Part shown: positions 7,290 through 15,232 of the stretch, in pieces
Position numbering within the stretch: position 1 is the first letter of the stretch
How the letters are laid out: every line of letters starts with the position of its first letter
Source of the DNA: Candidatus Paceibacter sp.
GTDB lineage: Bacteria > Patescibacteriota > Minisyncoccia > UBA6257 > HR35
Assembly: GCA_023255765.1 (NCBI GenBank)
Contig: JAGDVT010000004.1
Span: forward strand, 1 to 39,752
Direction: 5' to 3'
Length of the DNA stretch: 39,752 bases
Notes under the pieces: generated by a model
The model's database searches: none
The model's input: the letters and a program-made list of their open reading frames with translations, nothing else
Told to the model about the DNA's origin: nothing
Translations under genes and position numbers: made by a program

Positions 7290-9405
7290 TTTGCCTTTTT
7301 GCTTCTTCAATTAAACTTTCAAATTCTTTCTCATCTATAATCTTAATATGAGGATATTTTTTTGCTTTTTCTAATTTGCTTCCTGGATTTTTACCTACTA
7401 CAAGATAATTTACTCTACTTGATATAGAGTCTACAGCTTCACCTCCTAATTCTTCAACTAATTTTTGAGCCTCGCTTCTTGTATATTTATCTAATTCTCC
7501 TGTAAAGCAGAATACTTTTCCTTTTAAAATTGTTTCTTTTGCTAATTTTGGTTTTTCTTCAATTATTTCTACACCATAGTCAGTTAATTTCTGTAAGAAT
7601 ATTCTATTTCTTTCATTTTGGAACCATTCATAAATTGATTTAGCAATTTTTTCTCCAAAACCTGGTATTACTTGATATTGCTGAGGTTTGAATTTGTTTG
7701 CCAAGTTCCATAAATCTATTGGCTTTTTAATTTGATCAAATTTTGAGAAAAATTGTGCTAATAATTTAGCATTCTCTTCTCCTACATGTAATATTCCTAA
7801 GCTATATATTAATCTAGGAAGTGTTATTTTTTTTCTTGATTCTATACTTTTTAAGATATTCTTTTCTGAAAGTATATCAAAACCTGGTAATTTTCTTAAC
7901 ATGCCCACTTTTAAATTAAACAAATCAGCAGCATCTTGTATTAAATTGTATTCCAAAAGTTTGTCAATTATTTTAGGGCCTAATCCTACTATATCAAATG
8001 CTGGCTTAGAAACAAAATGATAAATTTTTTCTCTTTGTAGAGCAAAACAATTTTTATTTGTACATCTATAATATGCTCCTTCTTTTATCACATCACTACC
8101 ACATATAGGACATTTTTTAGGAAATTCAAAATCTTTTTCTTTCCCTGTTCTTAATTCTTTCACTACTCCTATTATTTGAGGGATAACATCTCCTGCCCTT
8201 GCTACTATTACAGTATCACCTATTTTAACATCTAATTTTTTTATTTCATCTTCATTATGTAAAGACGCCCTTGTTACTGTTACCCCTCCTACTTCTACTG
8301 GCTTTAATACTGCTACAGGAGTTAAAATACCAGTTCTACCAACTTGTACTATTATATCTTCAACTATTGTTGTTGCTTGTTTAGGAGAAAATTTATAAGC
8401 AATTGCTCCCCTGGGGGCTTTCCCTACTACTCCCAATCTCTCAAAAATTTCATTTTCATTTATTTGTACAACGATACCGTCTATTTCAAATGATAGTTCT
8501 TCTCTATGTTTTTCCCAATAATTTCTAAATTCATCTACTTCTTTTAAGTTTTTACATTTTTTAGTATGAGGATTAGTTTTAAAACCTAAACATTTTAAAA
8601 TTATGTGCTCTTCTTCGTGCGTTTTTTGTCCTAAATTTGTAACTAAGTCATAAGCAAAAGAGTCTAATTTTCTTTCTGCGGTTATTTTAGGATCAAGCTG
8701 TCTTAAAGAACCTGATGCTGCATTTCTAGGGTTAGCAAAAGTTGGTTCTCCTCTTTTTTGCCTTTCTTCATTTAATTTTTCAAAATCTTTTTTGTGCATA
8801 AAAACTTCGCCTCTAACTTCTATTTTTTTAGGATATCCATTTATAAAATTTTTTATTATTTCCTCTCTTAATCCTTCGCTTTTCATATTTTCTATTATTT
8901 TTTCTATTGGTAAAAGCTTTAAAGGGATGGCTTCGATAGTTTTTATATTTTGTGTGACATCTTCTCCTAAATATCCATCTCCTCTTGTACTTCCTAAAGT
9001 TAAAATGCCATCTTCATATACTAATTTGATAGCCAAACCATCTATTTTAAGTTCTGCAAAATATTCATATTTTATATTTTCAGGTAATAGTTTTTTATTT
9101 CTCTCATCCCATGCCTCTAATTCTTCTAAAGAAAATGCATCATTAAAAGAAAGCATAGGAATTTCATGTCTTACTTTTTTAAATTCTTTTAATGGAGCAC
9201 CTCCTATTCTTTGTGTAGGAGAATCAGGGGTTATAAATTGTGGAAATTTCTGCTCTAATTCAAAAAGCTCCTTTTTTAAAGCATCTTCAACTTCTATGGG
9301 TACTAATTCTTTATTTAAAACATGTCTATAATATCTATATTCGTTTATTAATTCTTTTAACTTCTCTATTCTTTCTTTAGCTTGTTCAGGAGTTAAATCC
9401 TCCAT
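7282..9405 (-). CDS. ligA: NAD+-dependent DNA ligase
   Basis: 707 residues with the complete LigA architecture. An Ia domain binds NMN (YRYYRH near residue 25). The adenylation domain has catalytic Lys120 in AELKIDGLAIK. An OB fold follows, then a four-cysteine zinc finger (CPICG and CTNKNC, around residues 425-450). HhH repeats include LPGFDILSEKNILKSIE and VIPGFGEKIAKSIY. The C-terminal BRCT domain starts near GKVFCFTGELDKYTRSEAQK. The enzyme seals nicks in replication and repair. It is the last gene of the minor-pilin cluster: the preceding stop and its ATG are joined as TAA-A-ATG, an unusual position for ligA. Confidence 0.98.
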   Translation of the reverse strand: MEDLTPEQAKERIEKLKELINEYRYYRHVLNKELVPIEVEDALKKELFELEQKFPQFITPDSPTQRIGGAPLKEFKKVRHEIPMLSFNDAFSLEELEAWDERNKKLLPENIKYEYFAELKIDGLAIKLVYEDGILTLGSTRGDGYLGEDVTQNIKTIEAIPLKLLPIEKIIENMKSEGLREEIIKNFINGYPKKIEVRGEVFMHKKDFEKLNEERQKRGEPTFANPRNAASGSLRQLDPKITAERKLDSFAYDLVTNLGQKTHEEEHIILKCLGFKTNPHTKKCKNLKEVDEFRNYWEKHREELSFEIDGIVVQINENEIFERLGVVGKAPRGAIAYKFSPKQATTIVEDIIVQVGRTGILTPVAVLKPVEVGGVTVTRASLHNEDEIKKLDVKIGDTVIVARAGDVIPQIIGVVKELRTGKEKDFEFPKKCPICGSDVIKEGAYYRCTNKNCFALQREKIYHFVSKPAFDIVGLGPKIIDKLLEYNLIQDAADLFNLKVGMLRKLPGFDILSEKNILKSIESRKKITLPRLIYSLGILHVGEENAKLLAQFFSKFDQIKKPIDLWNLANKFKPQQYQVIPGFGEKIAKSIYEWFQNERNRIFLQKLTDYGVEIIEEKPKLAKETILKGKVFCFTGELDKYTRSEAQKLVEELGGEAVDSISSRVNYLVVGKNPGSKLEKAKKYPHIKIIDEKEFESLIEEAKRQIS

Positions 9406-9406
9406 T

Positions 9407-9868
9407 TTATATATTTATTTTAAAGCCTGTAAATAGCGTTCTTTCAAATTTATTATATTTACCTCTTGAATTAATTTTTAAATATTCATTTGTTCCATCT
9501 GTTGTAGTGCTTACCTCTAAGTCAAATTTTACTTTTTTACCATGTTTACAATCTTCTGCTTTGCCTGTTTCATGCCCTCTTTGTTGGCCACCAGAACTAC
9601 CACCTACACCAGGAGCCCCATGAAAATCACTACTACATGTTATTATTCCACTCACATCTTCACCTTCTATACTTTTAATTTGTCTATAAAATTCTATTTC
9701 TAATCCTGCTTCTGAGTTTGCTAATGCTTGATATGAATCAGTTGTTTCTCTTAATCCTTTAACATTACTTAAAATAGGAAGAAGTAAAATAAAAACTATT
9801 GTACCAGCCATTAATACAGTAAATGTTGAAATTATTATAATTTGTGCTTTATTTTTTAAAATCCACAT
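9407..9868 (-). CDS. PilX-like type IV pilus minor component (putative)
   Basis: 153 residues, not confidently assignable to a named family. It has a short basic N-terminus (MWILKNKA), one long hydrophobic segment (about 9-33) and an extracytoplasmic domain with two cysteines (Cys78, Cys107). The sequence SYQALANSEAGLEIEFYRQI after the membrane helix resembles the PilX-type pattern, where the residue-5 glutamate of ordinary prepilins is absent. Between the cysteines lies a glycine/serine/histidine-rich stretch (residues 83-112) unlike the rest of the protein. It is the fourth minor-pilin gene after pilD and overlaps the preceding gene by 13 bases. A role as a pilus tip or priming subunit is inferred from position and architecture. 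Confidence 0.7.
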   Translation of the reverse strand: MWILKNKAQIIIISTFTVLMAGTIVFILLLPILSNVKGLRETTDSYQALANSEAGLEIEFYRQIKSIEGEDVSGIITCSSDFHGAPGVGGSSGGQQRGHETGKAEDCKHGKKVKFDLEVSTTTDGTNEYLKINSRGKYNKFERTLFTGFKINI

Positions 9869-10386
9869 GATGTTGTTGTAAAAACGCTATTAATTGGCGC
9901 AACTGAAATTTGAAAATTAATTGGAACATTTATTGATTTTGTTTTTGCTATTCCATTTAAAGATAATGTAATTAGCTTATAAGAAGTTTTATTGTAATCA
10001 CCGCTGGTTGACAAAGAACCGGTTGCATATACTTCAAAAGTATTAATTTCTGCATAATTTGTATCTATTAATGTGCTAGTATTGTTATCTAATTTATAAA
10101 TTAATGTTTTTAAATTTGGATCATAATAAATTTCTAAATTTTTACAATCTACTGCCCTTTGGAATTTTATACCATAAGTAGTTGTAGCAAAATTTATTCC
10201 ATATTTCATTTCTCTCCATATTTTTTCTAAAGCTAATTTTACATTACCTATAGATGCTTGAAGTTGCTGTGAGATTAAATGTTGTCTGACTAAATTTATA
10301 TACATAATAGAAACTGTACCTATCCCTATAATAAAAACTAAAATAGCTATCATAGCTTCTAAAACTGTAAAGCCTTTATTTCTCAT
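9856..10386 (-). CDS. PilW-like minor pilin with type IV prepilin leader
   Basis: I place the start at the ATG at 10386, giving 176 residues, because it overlaps the preceding stop as ATGA and yields the compact leader MRNKG/FTVLEAMIAILVF. An in-frame ATG 18 bases upstream would add six residues. The signature has Gly at -1, Phe at +1 and Glu at +5, followed by a long hydrophobic helix. Then comes a domain resembling PilW/PilJ-type minor pilins (ALEKIWREMKYGINFATTTY). Cleavage by PilD and assembly at the inner membrane are expected. The exact minor-pilin class is uncertain. Confidence 0.8.
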   Translation of the reverse strand: MRNKGFTVLEAMIAILVFIIGIGTVSIMYINLVRQHLISQQLQASIGNVKLALEKIWREMKYGINFATTTYGIKFQRAVDCKNLEIYYDPNLKTLIYKLDNNTSTLIDTNYAEINTFEVYATGSLSTSGDYNKTSYKLITLSLNGIAKTKSINVPINFQISVAPINSVFTTTSCGF

Positions 10387-10871
10387 GGTATCGTTGGTAT
10401 CCAATCTGTTAATATTGTTTCCAACTCTATTGGTGGAGAATCCCCAAAATCAACAATACTTGTAACTGTTGCAATATTATTATTAACCTCTATTTTTATT
10501 AACCTACTAAAAATTGTCTGTGTTGCGGTATTTGTATGGACATATTGATTTTTATCATTTAAATATAAAGGGCATGATGTACTTGAACCTGGTTTAGGAT
10601 CTAGATTTATATCTATACAATTACTACCGCTTAATCCATCTAACCAACCCTTACCTGCTGCTTTGTTTATATTTCTCTTTGCAATAACTAATTCTAAACC
10701 TTCCTGAGCCAAAAAATTCGCAATAATTCTTTCTTTTGTTGTTTTTAAAATTTTCAAATAATTATTAACTAAAATAATTAAGCTCACAAAGGCAATTGAA
10801 AAAATTATCAATGATAATAAAACTTCTAATATTGATTGGCTTTTATTCTGAAATAATTTGTCCTGCATTCG
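10383..10871 (-). CDS. PilV-like minor pilin with atypical prepilin leader
   Basis: Start placed at 10871 (162 residues); an in-frame ATG at 10889 would add seven residues. The leader reads MQDKLFQNKS/QSILEVLLSLIIF. Glu is at +5 as required, but Ser replaces Gly at -1 and Gln replaces Phe at +1. A long hydrophobic helix follows, then FLAQEGLELVIAKRNIN, a pattern common in PilV/GspI-like pilins. The gene overlaps the upstream FimT-like gene by 29 bases (47 with the longer start), an unusually long same-strand overlap, and the downstream pilW-like gene by four bases. Membership of the pilus is well supported by context. Confidence 0.78.
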   Translation of the reverse strand, partial: RMQDKLFQNKSQSILEVLLSLIIFSIAFVSLIILVNNYLKILKTTKERIIANFLAQEGLELVIAKRNINKAAGKGWLDGLSGSNCIDINLDPKPGSSTSCPLYLNDKNQYVHTNTATQTIFSRLIKIEVNNNIATVTSIVDFGDSPPIELETILTDWIPTIP

Positions 10872-11469
10872 TGATTGATATTGTTGCATTATCTTGGTTC
10901 TTTGTTAATATTAAATTAAATTTATTTGCAAAATCTATTTTATTATTATCTACATAAATTAATGGGTCTCCATAAGGATGTAAAAACATTATAGAAGTTG
11001 AATTAAAAGAATTTGGTGCATTTCCTGTAGAATATCTAATTTCATAATCTTTTAATTCTTCAAAAACTATTAAGGGGTTATTTCTATCTGTAATTATTTG
11101 AGCATTTTTAGCAAAATATAAATTAGGTGATTTATTTGTAAAATTAAATTCTCCTGGAGTATCACTTGCTATTTTATAACAATCAACATTTTCACCAGAA
11201 GTAGCATAAACTATTCCTAAATAATTTGATTTTGAAATTAAGATACCTATTCCACAAACAGTAGAGGTGGAATTATTTATATTTACTTCAATTTTCTTAA
11301 AACTTAAATCTTGTGCTAATCTTAAATTTTCTGCTAATAATAATTTTGTTTTTTGAAATTCATAGAAATTTTTATTTAAAGAAGTTAAACCAAAAACAGC
11401 TCCTAAAACAATAGCTGAAACAAGTAAAACTACTGTTGATTCAAATATTGTGAAACCTTTATTTTTCAT
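10843..11469 (-). CDS. FimT/GspH-like pseudopilin
   Basis: 208 residues. The leader MKNKG/FTIFESTVVLLVSAIV is a clean type IV prepilin signal with Glu at +5. The region after the helix (LLLAENLRLAQDLSFKK) matches the GspH/FimT pattern of minor pilins, followed by a beta-rich domain with two cysteines (VCGIG and VDCYK). FimT-type minor pilins prime pilus assembly, and some bind DNA during uptake; that is family knowledge and not shown here. Its ATG shares one base with the pilD stop (TAATG), so the two are translationally coupled. Confidence 0.82.
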   Translation of the reverse strand: MKNKGFTIFESTVVLLVSAIVLGAVFGLTSLNKNFYEFQKTKLLLAENLRLAQDLSFKKIEVNINNSTSTVCGIGILISKSNYLGIVYATSGENVDCYKIASDTPGEFNFTNKSPNLYFAKNAQIITDRNNPLIVFEELKDYEIRYSTGNAPNSFNSTSIMFLHPYGDPLIYVDNNKIDFANKFNLILTKNQDNATISITNAGQIISE

Positions 11470-12311
11470 TAACTTAATTTTAACATAAAACTATTCAAAA
11501 TTTTAAATAAGTATTCTCCATAAAATAATAACACAAGTGAGCTAGCGAAAACTAAAGGAATAAACGGTATTTCATTGAAAAATTTTCTTATTTTAAGAAT
11601 TTTATATATACCAATAATAGCACCTAAAAAAGAAGAAAGTAAAATTACAGCAAGAATATCTCCTGGACCTAAAAACAAGCCAAGAAAAAAAGCAATTTTC
11701 AGATCTCCTAAACCTATTCCTTTCCCCAAGGTAACCACAAATAATGTAAGAATAAATATAGAAAAAATAAAAGCTATAAAAATTTGATTTAAAATTAAAC
11801 TATATTTAGTTTTAATTGGAAGATTAAAAAAGTAATTAAACCCACCTGTTAATTCAAACTTTTGTATAGGTATTATTAAAAATATTAAAGTAAATATAAT
11901 CCATCCTAATAGCCCAAAATAAAATGTTTTTTCTTCAATATAAAATGTTTCTAAATCATATAATGCCAATATAAATAGAATCGAATAGAAAAAGATTATA
12001 TAAAGAAATAAAATTAAATTTGAGAAATTTAGATTGACCAAAATGCCTGATTTTGATGCTGCACCATAAGTAAAAATTCCTGCTATTATTTCTGTTAATG
12101 GGTATCTTAATGAAATTTTATTTTTACAATTTCTGCATCTGCCTTTTTGAATAATAAAACTTATAATTGGTATTAATTCATACCAAGAAAGCTCTTTTTT
12201 ACAATAAGGACATTTTGATCTTGAAAATAAAAATTCTTCTCCTTTTACTAATCTATATGCAACATTATTCAAAAAAGAACCTAAAAATAATCCTAAAATT
12301 AGATATAGCAT
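11469..12311 (-). CDS. pilD: Type IV prepilin leader peptidase / N-methyltransferase
   Basis: 280 residues, hydrophobic throughout. The N-terminal methyltransferase-type domain carries the two zinc-binding CxxC pairs (Cys34/Cys37 and Cys59/Cys62) and the family segment SWYELIPIISF. The aspartyl protease part has Asp119 in LYDLETFYIEE and Asp203 in GKGIGLGDLKIAF (the GxGD motif). It cleaves and methylates the prepilins encoded on either side. It lies between the major pilin and the minor pilin genes in the same orientation. A TATAAA at 12317-12322 lies 5 nt before the start and may be a weak promoter. Confidence 0.96.
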   Translation of the reverse strand: MLYLILGLFLGSFLNNVAYRLVKGEEFLFSRSKCPYCKKELSWYELIPIISFIIQKGRCRNCKNKISLRYPLTEIIAGIFTYGAASKSGILVNLNFSNLILFLYIIFFYSILFILALYDLETFYIEEKTFYFGLLGWIIFTLIFLIIPIQKFELTGGFNYFFNLPIKTKYSLILNQIFIAFIFSIFILTLFVVTLGKGIGLGDLKIAFFLGLFLGPGDILAVILLSSFLGAIIGIYKILKIRKFFNEIPFIPLVFASSLVLLFYGEYLFKILNSFMLKLS

Positions 12312-12363
12312 TAGTATTTATATTTTGTGTTTATTTTAAAAATATACTTTAATTACACTAACT

Positions 12364-12864
12364 TTAATAAGCTAGACAATAATAATTGTCGTTACAATTA
12401 CTTATAAAAGTACTAGCACTTGGACAACTCCAACCACTTGGAGTAGTTGTAACTGTTCCTTCATACAGAGCTCGCGCTTGATCTCTCGTACTTTCTAACC
12501 TTGCTGCTATAATAAAGTTTGTTGGGTTAGTGTTTACATTTGTACCAGGAGTTGAGGTACAAGGAGCATATAAGTAAGGAGTAAGACCTGAAGGATCTCT
12601 CGGTAAACTACTTCCTGCTCCTAAAACACCAGCAGCTCTAAGCTGACTTTCTAATGTATTCCAGTCAGTAGCTGTTGGATAGCTTCCATTTTTTGTATAA
12701 TAAGCAGTTAAATATGTTATAGTGTTTCTTAAATCTCCTATTCTTCTCTGATCTCTAGCTGTAGAAGTAAAGCCCCCCAAATTTCTTAATAATAGACCTG
12801 CTAAAATACCTATTACTAAAAGAACCACTGCTAATTCGACTAATGTAAATGCTTTTTTACTCAT
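12364..12864 (-). CDS. Major type IV pilin-like protein
   Basis: 166 residues with leader MSKKA/FTLVELAVVLLVIGILAG. This is a class III prepilin signal with Glu at +5, but Ala instead of Gly at -1. The N-terminal alpha-helix runs on through TARDQRRIGDLRNTITYLTAYYTKNGSYP, GspG-like in its regular helix-to-NGSYP transition. The globular part has four cysteines, one in YAPC and three close to the C-terminus, so one or two disulfides are likely. It is the best candidate for the main filament subunit. It is the first pilin gene, stands alone between gaps of 52 and 89 bases, and has a strong promoter and leader motif at 12886-12914. Confidence 0.9.
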   Translation of the reverse strand: MSKKAFTLVELAVVLLVIGILAGLLLRNLGGFTSTARDQRRIGDLRNTITYLTAYYTKNGSYPTATDWNTLESQLRAAGVLGAGSSLPRDPSGLTPYLYAPCTSTPGTNVNTNPTNFIIAARLESTRDQARALYEGTVTTTPSGWSCPSASTFISNCNDNYYCLAY

Positions 12865-12885
12865 ATTTAATAGTATTAACTAAAT

Positions 12886-12914
12886 TCGACCTTTTTATTT
12901 TAAATTTTATTATA
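12886..12914 (-). promoter_or_regulatory. Major pilin promoter (TATAAT) and GGTCGA leader motif
   Basis: On the minus strand TATAAT (12914-12909) is followed after 17 bases by GGTCGA (12891-12886), then 21 bases to the pilin ATG. That spacing is identical to the HU gene. No clear -35 is seen. Confidence 0.6.
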
Positions 12915-12953
12915 CAACTATTTTAATAAAAAAATAAAAAAAATTGTGGATAA

Positions 12954-14162
12954 CTAATATGTGCTTAAAGATTTTGCAAGTTGCGTAATAGGAATTATCA
13001 ATGACGCCTCAACAAATATTAAACCTATTGCTAAAATTACAACTAAAATAGGTTGAATTGCTTCATTTAATGCATTTGTTTTATTTTCTAAATCTGCTGT
13101 ATAATATTCAGAAATAGTAATTAAGGAATTGTACAAATTTCCGGTTTTTTCACCTGTTGCAAATGCTTGACGTACTAATCCAGGAAATAGATCAGGAAAA
13201 TTAGAAATTGAAAGATCTATGGGTTTTCCTTTTTCTGTTTCCTCAGCTATAAACATTATAGCAGATCTATAATAAGGATTAGATGTGCTTTCTCCAACTA
13301 TTTTTAATGCTTCTGCTATGGGCAATCCTCCTTTTATAAGATAAGAGAAAGATTCTAAAAAATTTAATATTTGAATTTCTTTTAACAATGGACCAAAAAA
13401 TGGTAAATTTCCTAAAAAATTATATAGCAATAACTTTCCTTCTTCTGTTCTAAAATATTCAAATAAAGCATAGATTAAAAAAATCAAAAATAGCAGCAGA
13501 TATATACCATTATTGATTAAAAATTGAGAAATATCAACGAAATATTGTGTAATAAGAGGTAGTGTTAGGTTATTTTCTTTAAATAAATTTGCGATTTTAG
13601 GAATTACATTAAAGAATAAAACAAAAATAGTAACAAAGAAAATCAAAATAACAATTATTGGATAATACATCGATTGAATAAGTTTTGTCCTTAATTTATG
13701 CTGATTTTCAAAATGTTTTGCTAAACTTTCTAAGATTTCTTCTAAATTTCCAGATATTTCTCCTATCCTTATCATCCTTGTCATAGATTTATCAAATACA
13801 TCAGGATATTTCTCTAAAGCCTGAGATAAAGGTAAGCCAGAAATTATATTATTATAAACATCTTCTAAAACTCTTTTAAAATTTAATTTGCTTGTTTGAT
13901 TTGCTAATGATTTTACTGCTTCATCTAAGGAGGTTCCAGATTTAAGAAGATAATTTAATGCTCTACAAAAGAATGCTAAATCTAGCAATGATACTTTACC
14001 CCATGTTATTAATGGCTTTATTTCACTTAATTCTTTTATATAAGTTACAACCAAATTTTGATTATGCAATAATTTTATGGCTGATTCTCTATCAACTGCG
14101 GTAATAGTTCCTGTTTTAAAATTACCTTCTTTATCGTATCCTCTAAATTCAAATTTTTTCAT
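12954..14162 (-). CDS. pilC: Type IV pilus inner-membrane platform protein PilC (GspF family)
   Basis: 402 residues, standard for PilC/GspF. It begins with the family segment FEFRGYDKEGNFKTGTITA. Two repeated T2SSF cytoplasmic domains follow, the first around 70-190 (FCRALNYLLKSGTSLDEAVK) and the second around 270-390 (NFLESFSYLIKGGLPIAEAL). Membrane spans lie near 170-190, 220-235 and 375-395. PilC is the platform on which PilB and PilT act. The ATG overlaps the pilT stop by four bases. It is the last gene of the motor part of the locus. Confidence 0.96.
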   Translation of the reverse strand: MKKFEFRGYDKEGNFKTGTITAVDRESAIKLLHNQNLVVTYIKELSEIKPLITWGKVSLLDLAFFCRALNYLLKSGTSLDEAVKSLANQTSKLNFKRVLEDVYNNIISGLPLSQALEKYPDVFDKSMTRMIRIGEISGNLEEILESLAKHFENQHKLRTKLIQSMYYPIIVILIFFVTIFVLFFNVIPKIANLFKENNLTLPLITQYFVDISQFLINNGIYLLLFLIFLIYALFEYFRTEEGKLLLYNFLGNLPFFGPLLKEIQILNFLESFSYLIKGGLPIAEALKIVGESTSNPYYRSAIMFIAEETEKGKPIDLSISNFPDLFPGLVRQAFATGEKTGNLYNSLITISEYYTADLENKTNALNEAIQPILVVILAIGLIFVEASLIIPITQLAKSLSTY

Positions 14163-15217
14163 GTTAATAAATTCTTTAATCTATCTACATTAATAGCAAA
14201 ATGCAATGCAGTTTCTAATGTTATTTCTTGCAAATTTACTAATGTTGCCAAAGCTCTTTCTAAGGTAATCATTCCTTGTTCTAGACTTGTCTCTATTACT
14301 AAATCTATTTGATATATTTTATTTTCTCTAATTAAATTTCTTACTGCAGCATTGGCAATCAAAACTTCGCAAGCAGGTATTCTACCTCCTTTTATTCTTG
14401 GTACTAATCTTTGAGAAATTATACCTATTAAAGTTGAGGCAAGTTGAAATCTTGCTTGGTTTTTTTGGCCTTCTGGTAGAACATCTAATATTCTATCTAT
14501 TGTTTGTGATGCAGAATTGGTATGCAATGTACCCAAAACTAAATGCCCTGTTTCTGCAGCAGTTAATGCTATTTGAATAGATTCTGCATCTCTTAATTCT
14601 CCTATCATAATAACATCAGGATCTTCTCTTAACGCTGATCTTAATGCTCTATGCCAATTAGGTGAATCTTTAGGTATTTCTCTTTGGGAAATTAAAGATA
14701 AATCAGGAGTAAAAATATATTCAATTGGCTCTTCTATGGTAATTATATGAGCAGCTCTTGTATGATTTATCTCATCAATCAACGCTGCTAATGTTGTAGA
14801 TTTGCCCATTCCTGCAGGTCCAGTAACTAATATTAATCCCTGTCTTTTTTTTACAAATTCCCTTAGAACAGGTGGCAAATTTAATTCTTCTACATTTTTT
14901 ATCTCAGGAGGAATTATTCTAAAAGCACCTGCTAAGCCATTATTTTGATAATAAATATTAGCTCTAAGTCTTATCTTTTCATCAACATCAAAAGAAAAAT
15001 CAATATCCTTATATTTACTTAAATATTTAATTTGCTCTTCAGATAATAAAGATAAAAGCATTTTTTCTGTTTCTTTTGATGATAGTACGCCTTCTTCTGA
15101 TAAATTAGTAAGCTCACCATCTATTCTTAATGTTGGAAATCTTGCTGGGACTATATGAACATCAGATGCATTTCTTTGTACAGCTGTATAAAATATTCTT
15201 TTTAACTTTTCTTCCAT
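14159..15217 (-). CDS. pilT: Type IV pilus retraction ATPase PilT
   Basis: 352 residues, the normal PilT size. It starts with a PAS-like N-terminal domain (ASDVHIVPARFPTLRIDGEL). Walker A is GPAGMGKSTT at residues 133-142; the usual Thr and Ser are replaced by Ala and Met, while the Gly-Lys-Ser-Thr core is intact. The Asp box is ITIEEPIEYIF, Walker B is DPDVIMIGELRDAES and the His box is HLVLGTLHTNSA. The C-terminal AVRNLIRENK matches the PilT-specific AIRNLIRE motif. PilT depolymerizes the pilus, so this pilus should be retractile. A TATAAT box ends 7 nt before the start codon. Confidence 0.96.
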   Translation of the reverse strand: MEEKLKRIFYTAVQRNASDVHIVPARFPTLRIDGELTNLSEEGVLSSKETEKMLLSLLSEEQIKYLSKYKDIDFSFDVDEKIRLRANIYYQNNGLAGAFRIIPPEIKNVEELNLPPVLREFVKKRQGLILVTGPAGMGKSTTLAALIDEINHTRAAHIITIEEPIEYIFTPDLSLISQREIPKDSPNWHRALRSALREDPDVIMIGELRDAESIQIALTAAETGHLVLGTLHTNSASQTIDRILDVLPEGQKNQARFQLASTLIGIISQRLVPRIKGGRIPACEVLIANAAVRNLIRENKIYQIDLVIETSLEQGMITLERALATLVNLQEITLETALHFAINVDRLKNLLT

Positions 15218-15224
15218 TTAATAT

Positions 15225-15230
15225 ATTATA
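15225..15230 (-). promoter_or_regulatory. -10 box of pilT, leaderless spacing
   Basis: TATAAT on the minus strand lies in the 15-base gap between the pilB stop and the pilT ATG, with 7 nt to the ATG. Initiation would fall at or within one or two bases of the start codon. Confidence 0.5.
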
Positions 15231-15232
15231 AA

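Noticed and set aside
8792..9331. 179-codon open frame on the plus strand inside ligA
   Set aside because: It is antisense to the ligase adenylation domain; same shadow composition and no recognisable motif.
12945..12953. TGTGGATAA, a perfect DnaA-box match, with similar words at 2393 and in pilM and pilB
   Set aside because: Single scattered copies without a cluster, dnaA or dnaN; not evidence for an origin.
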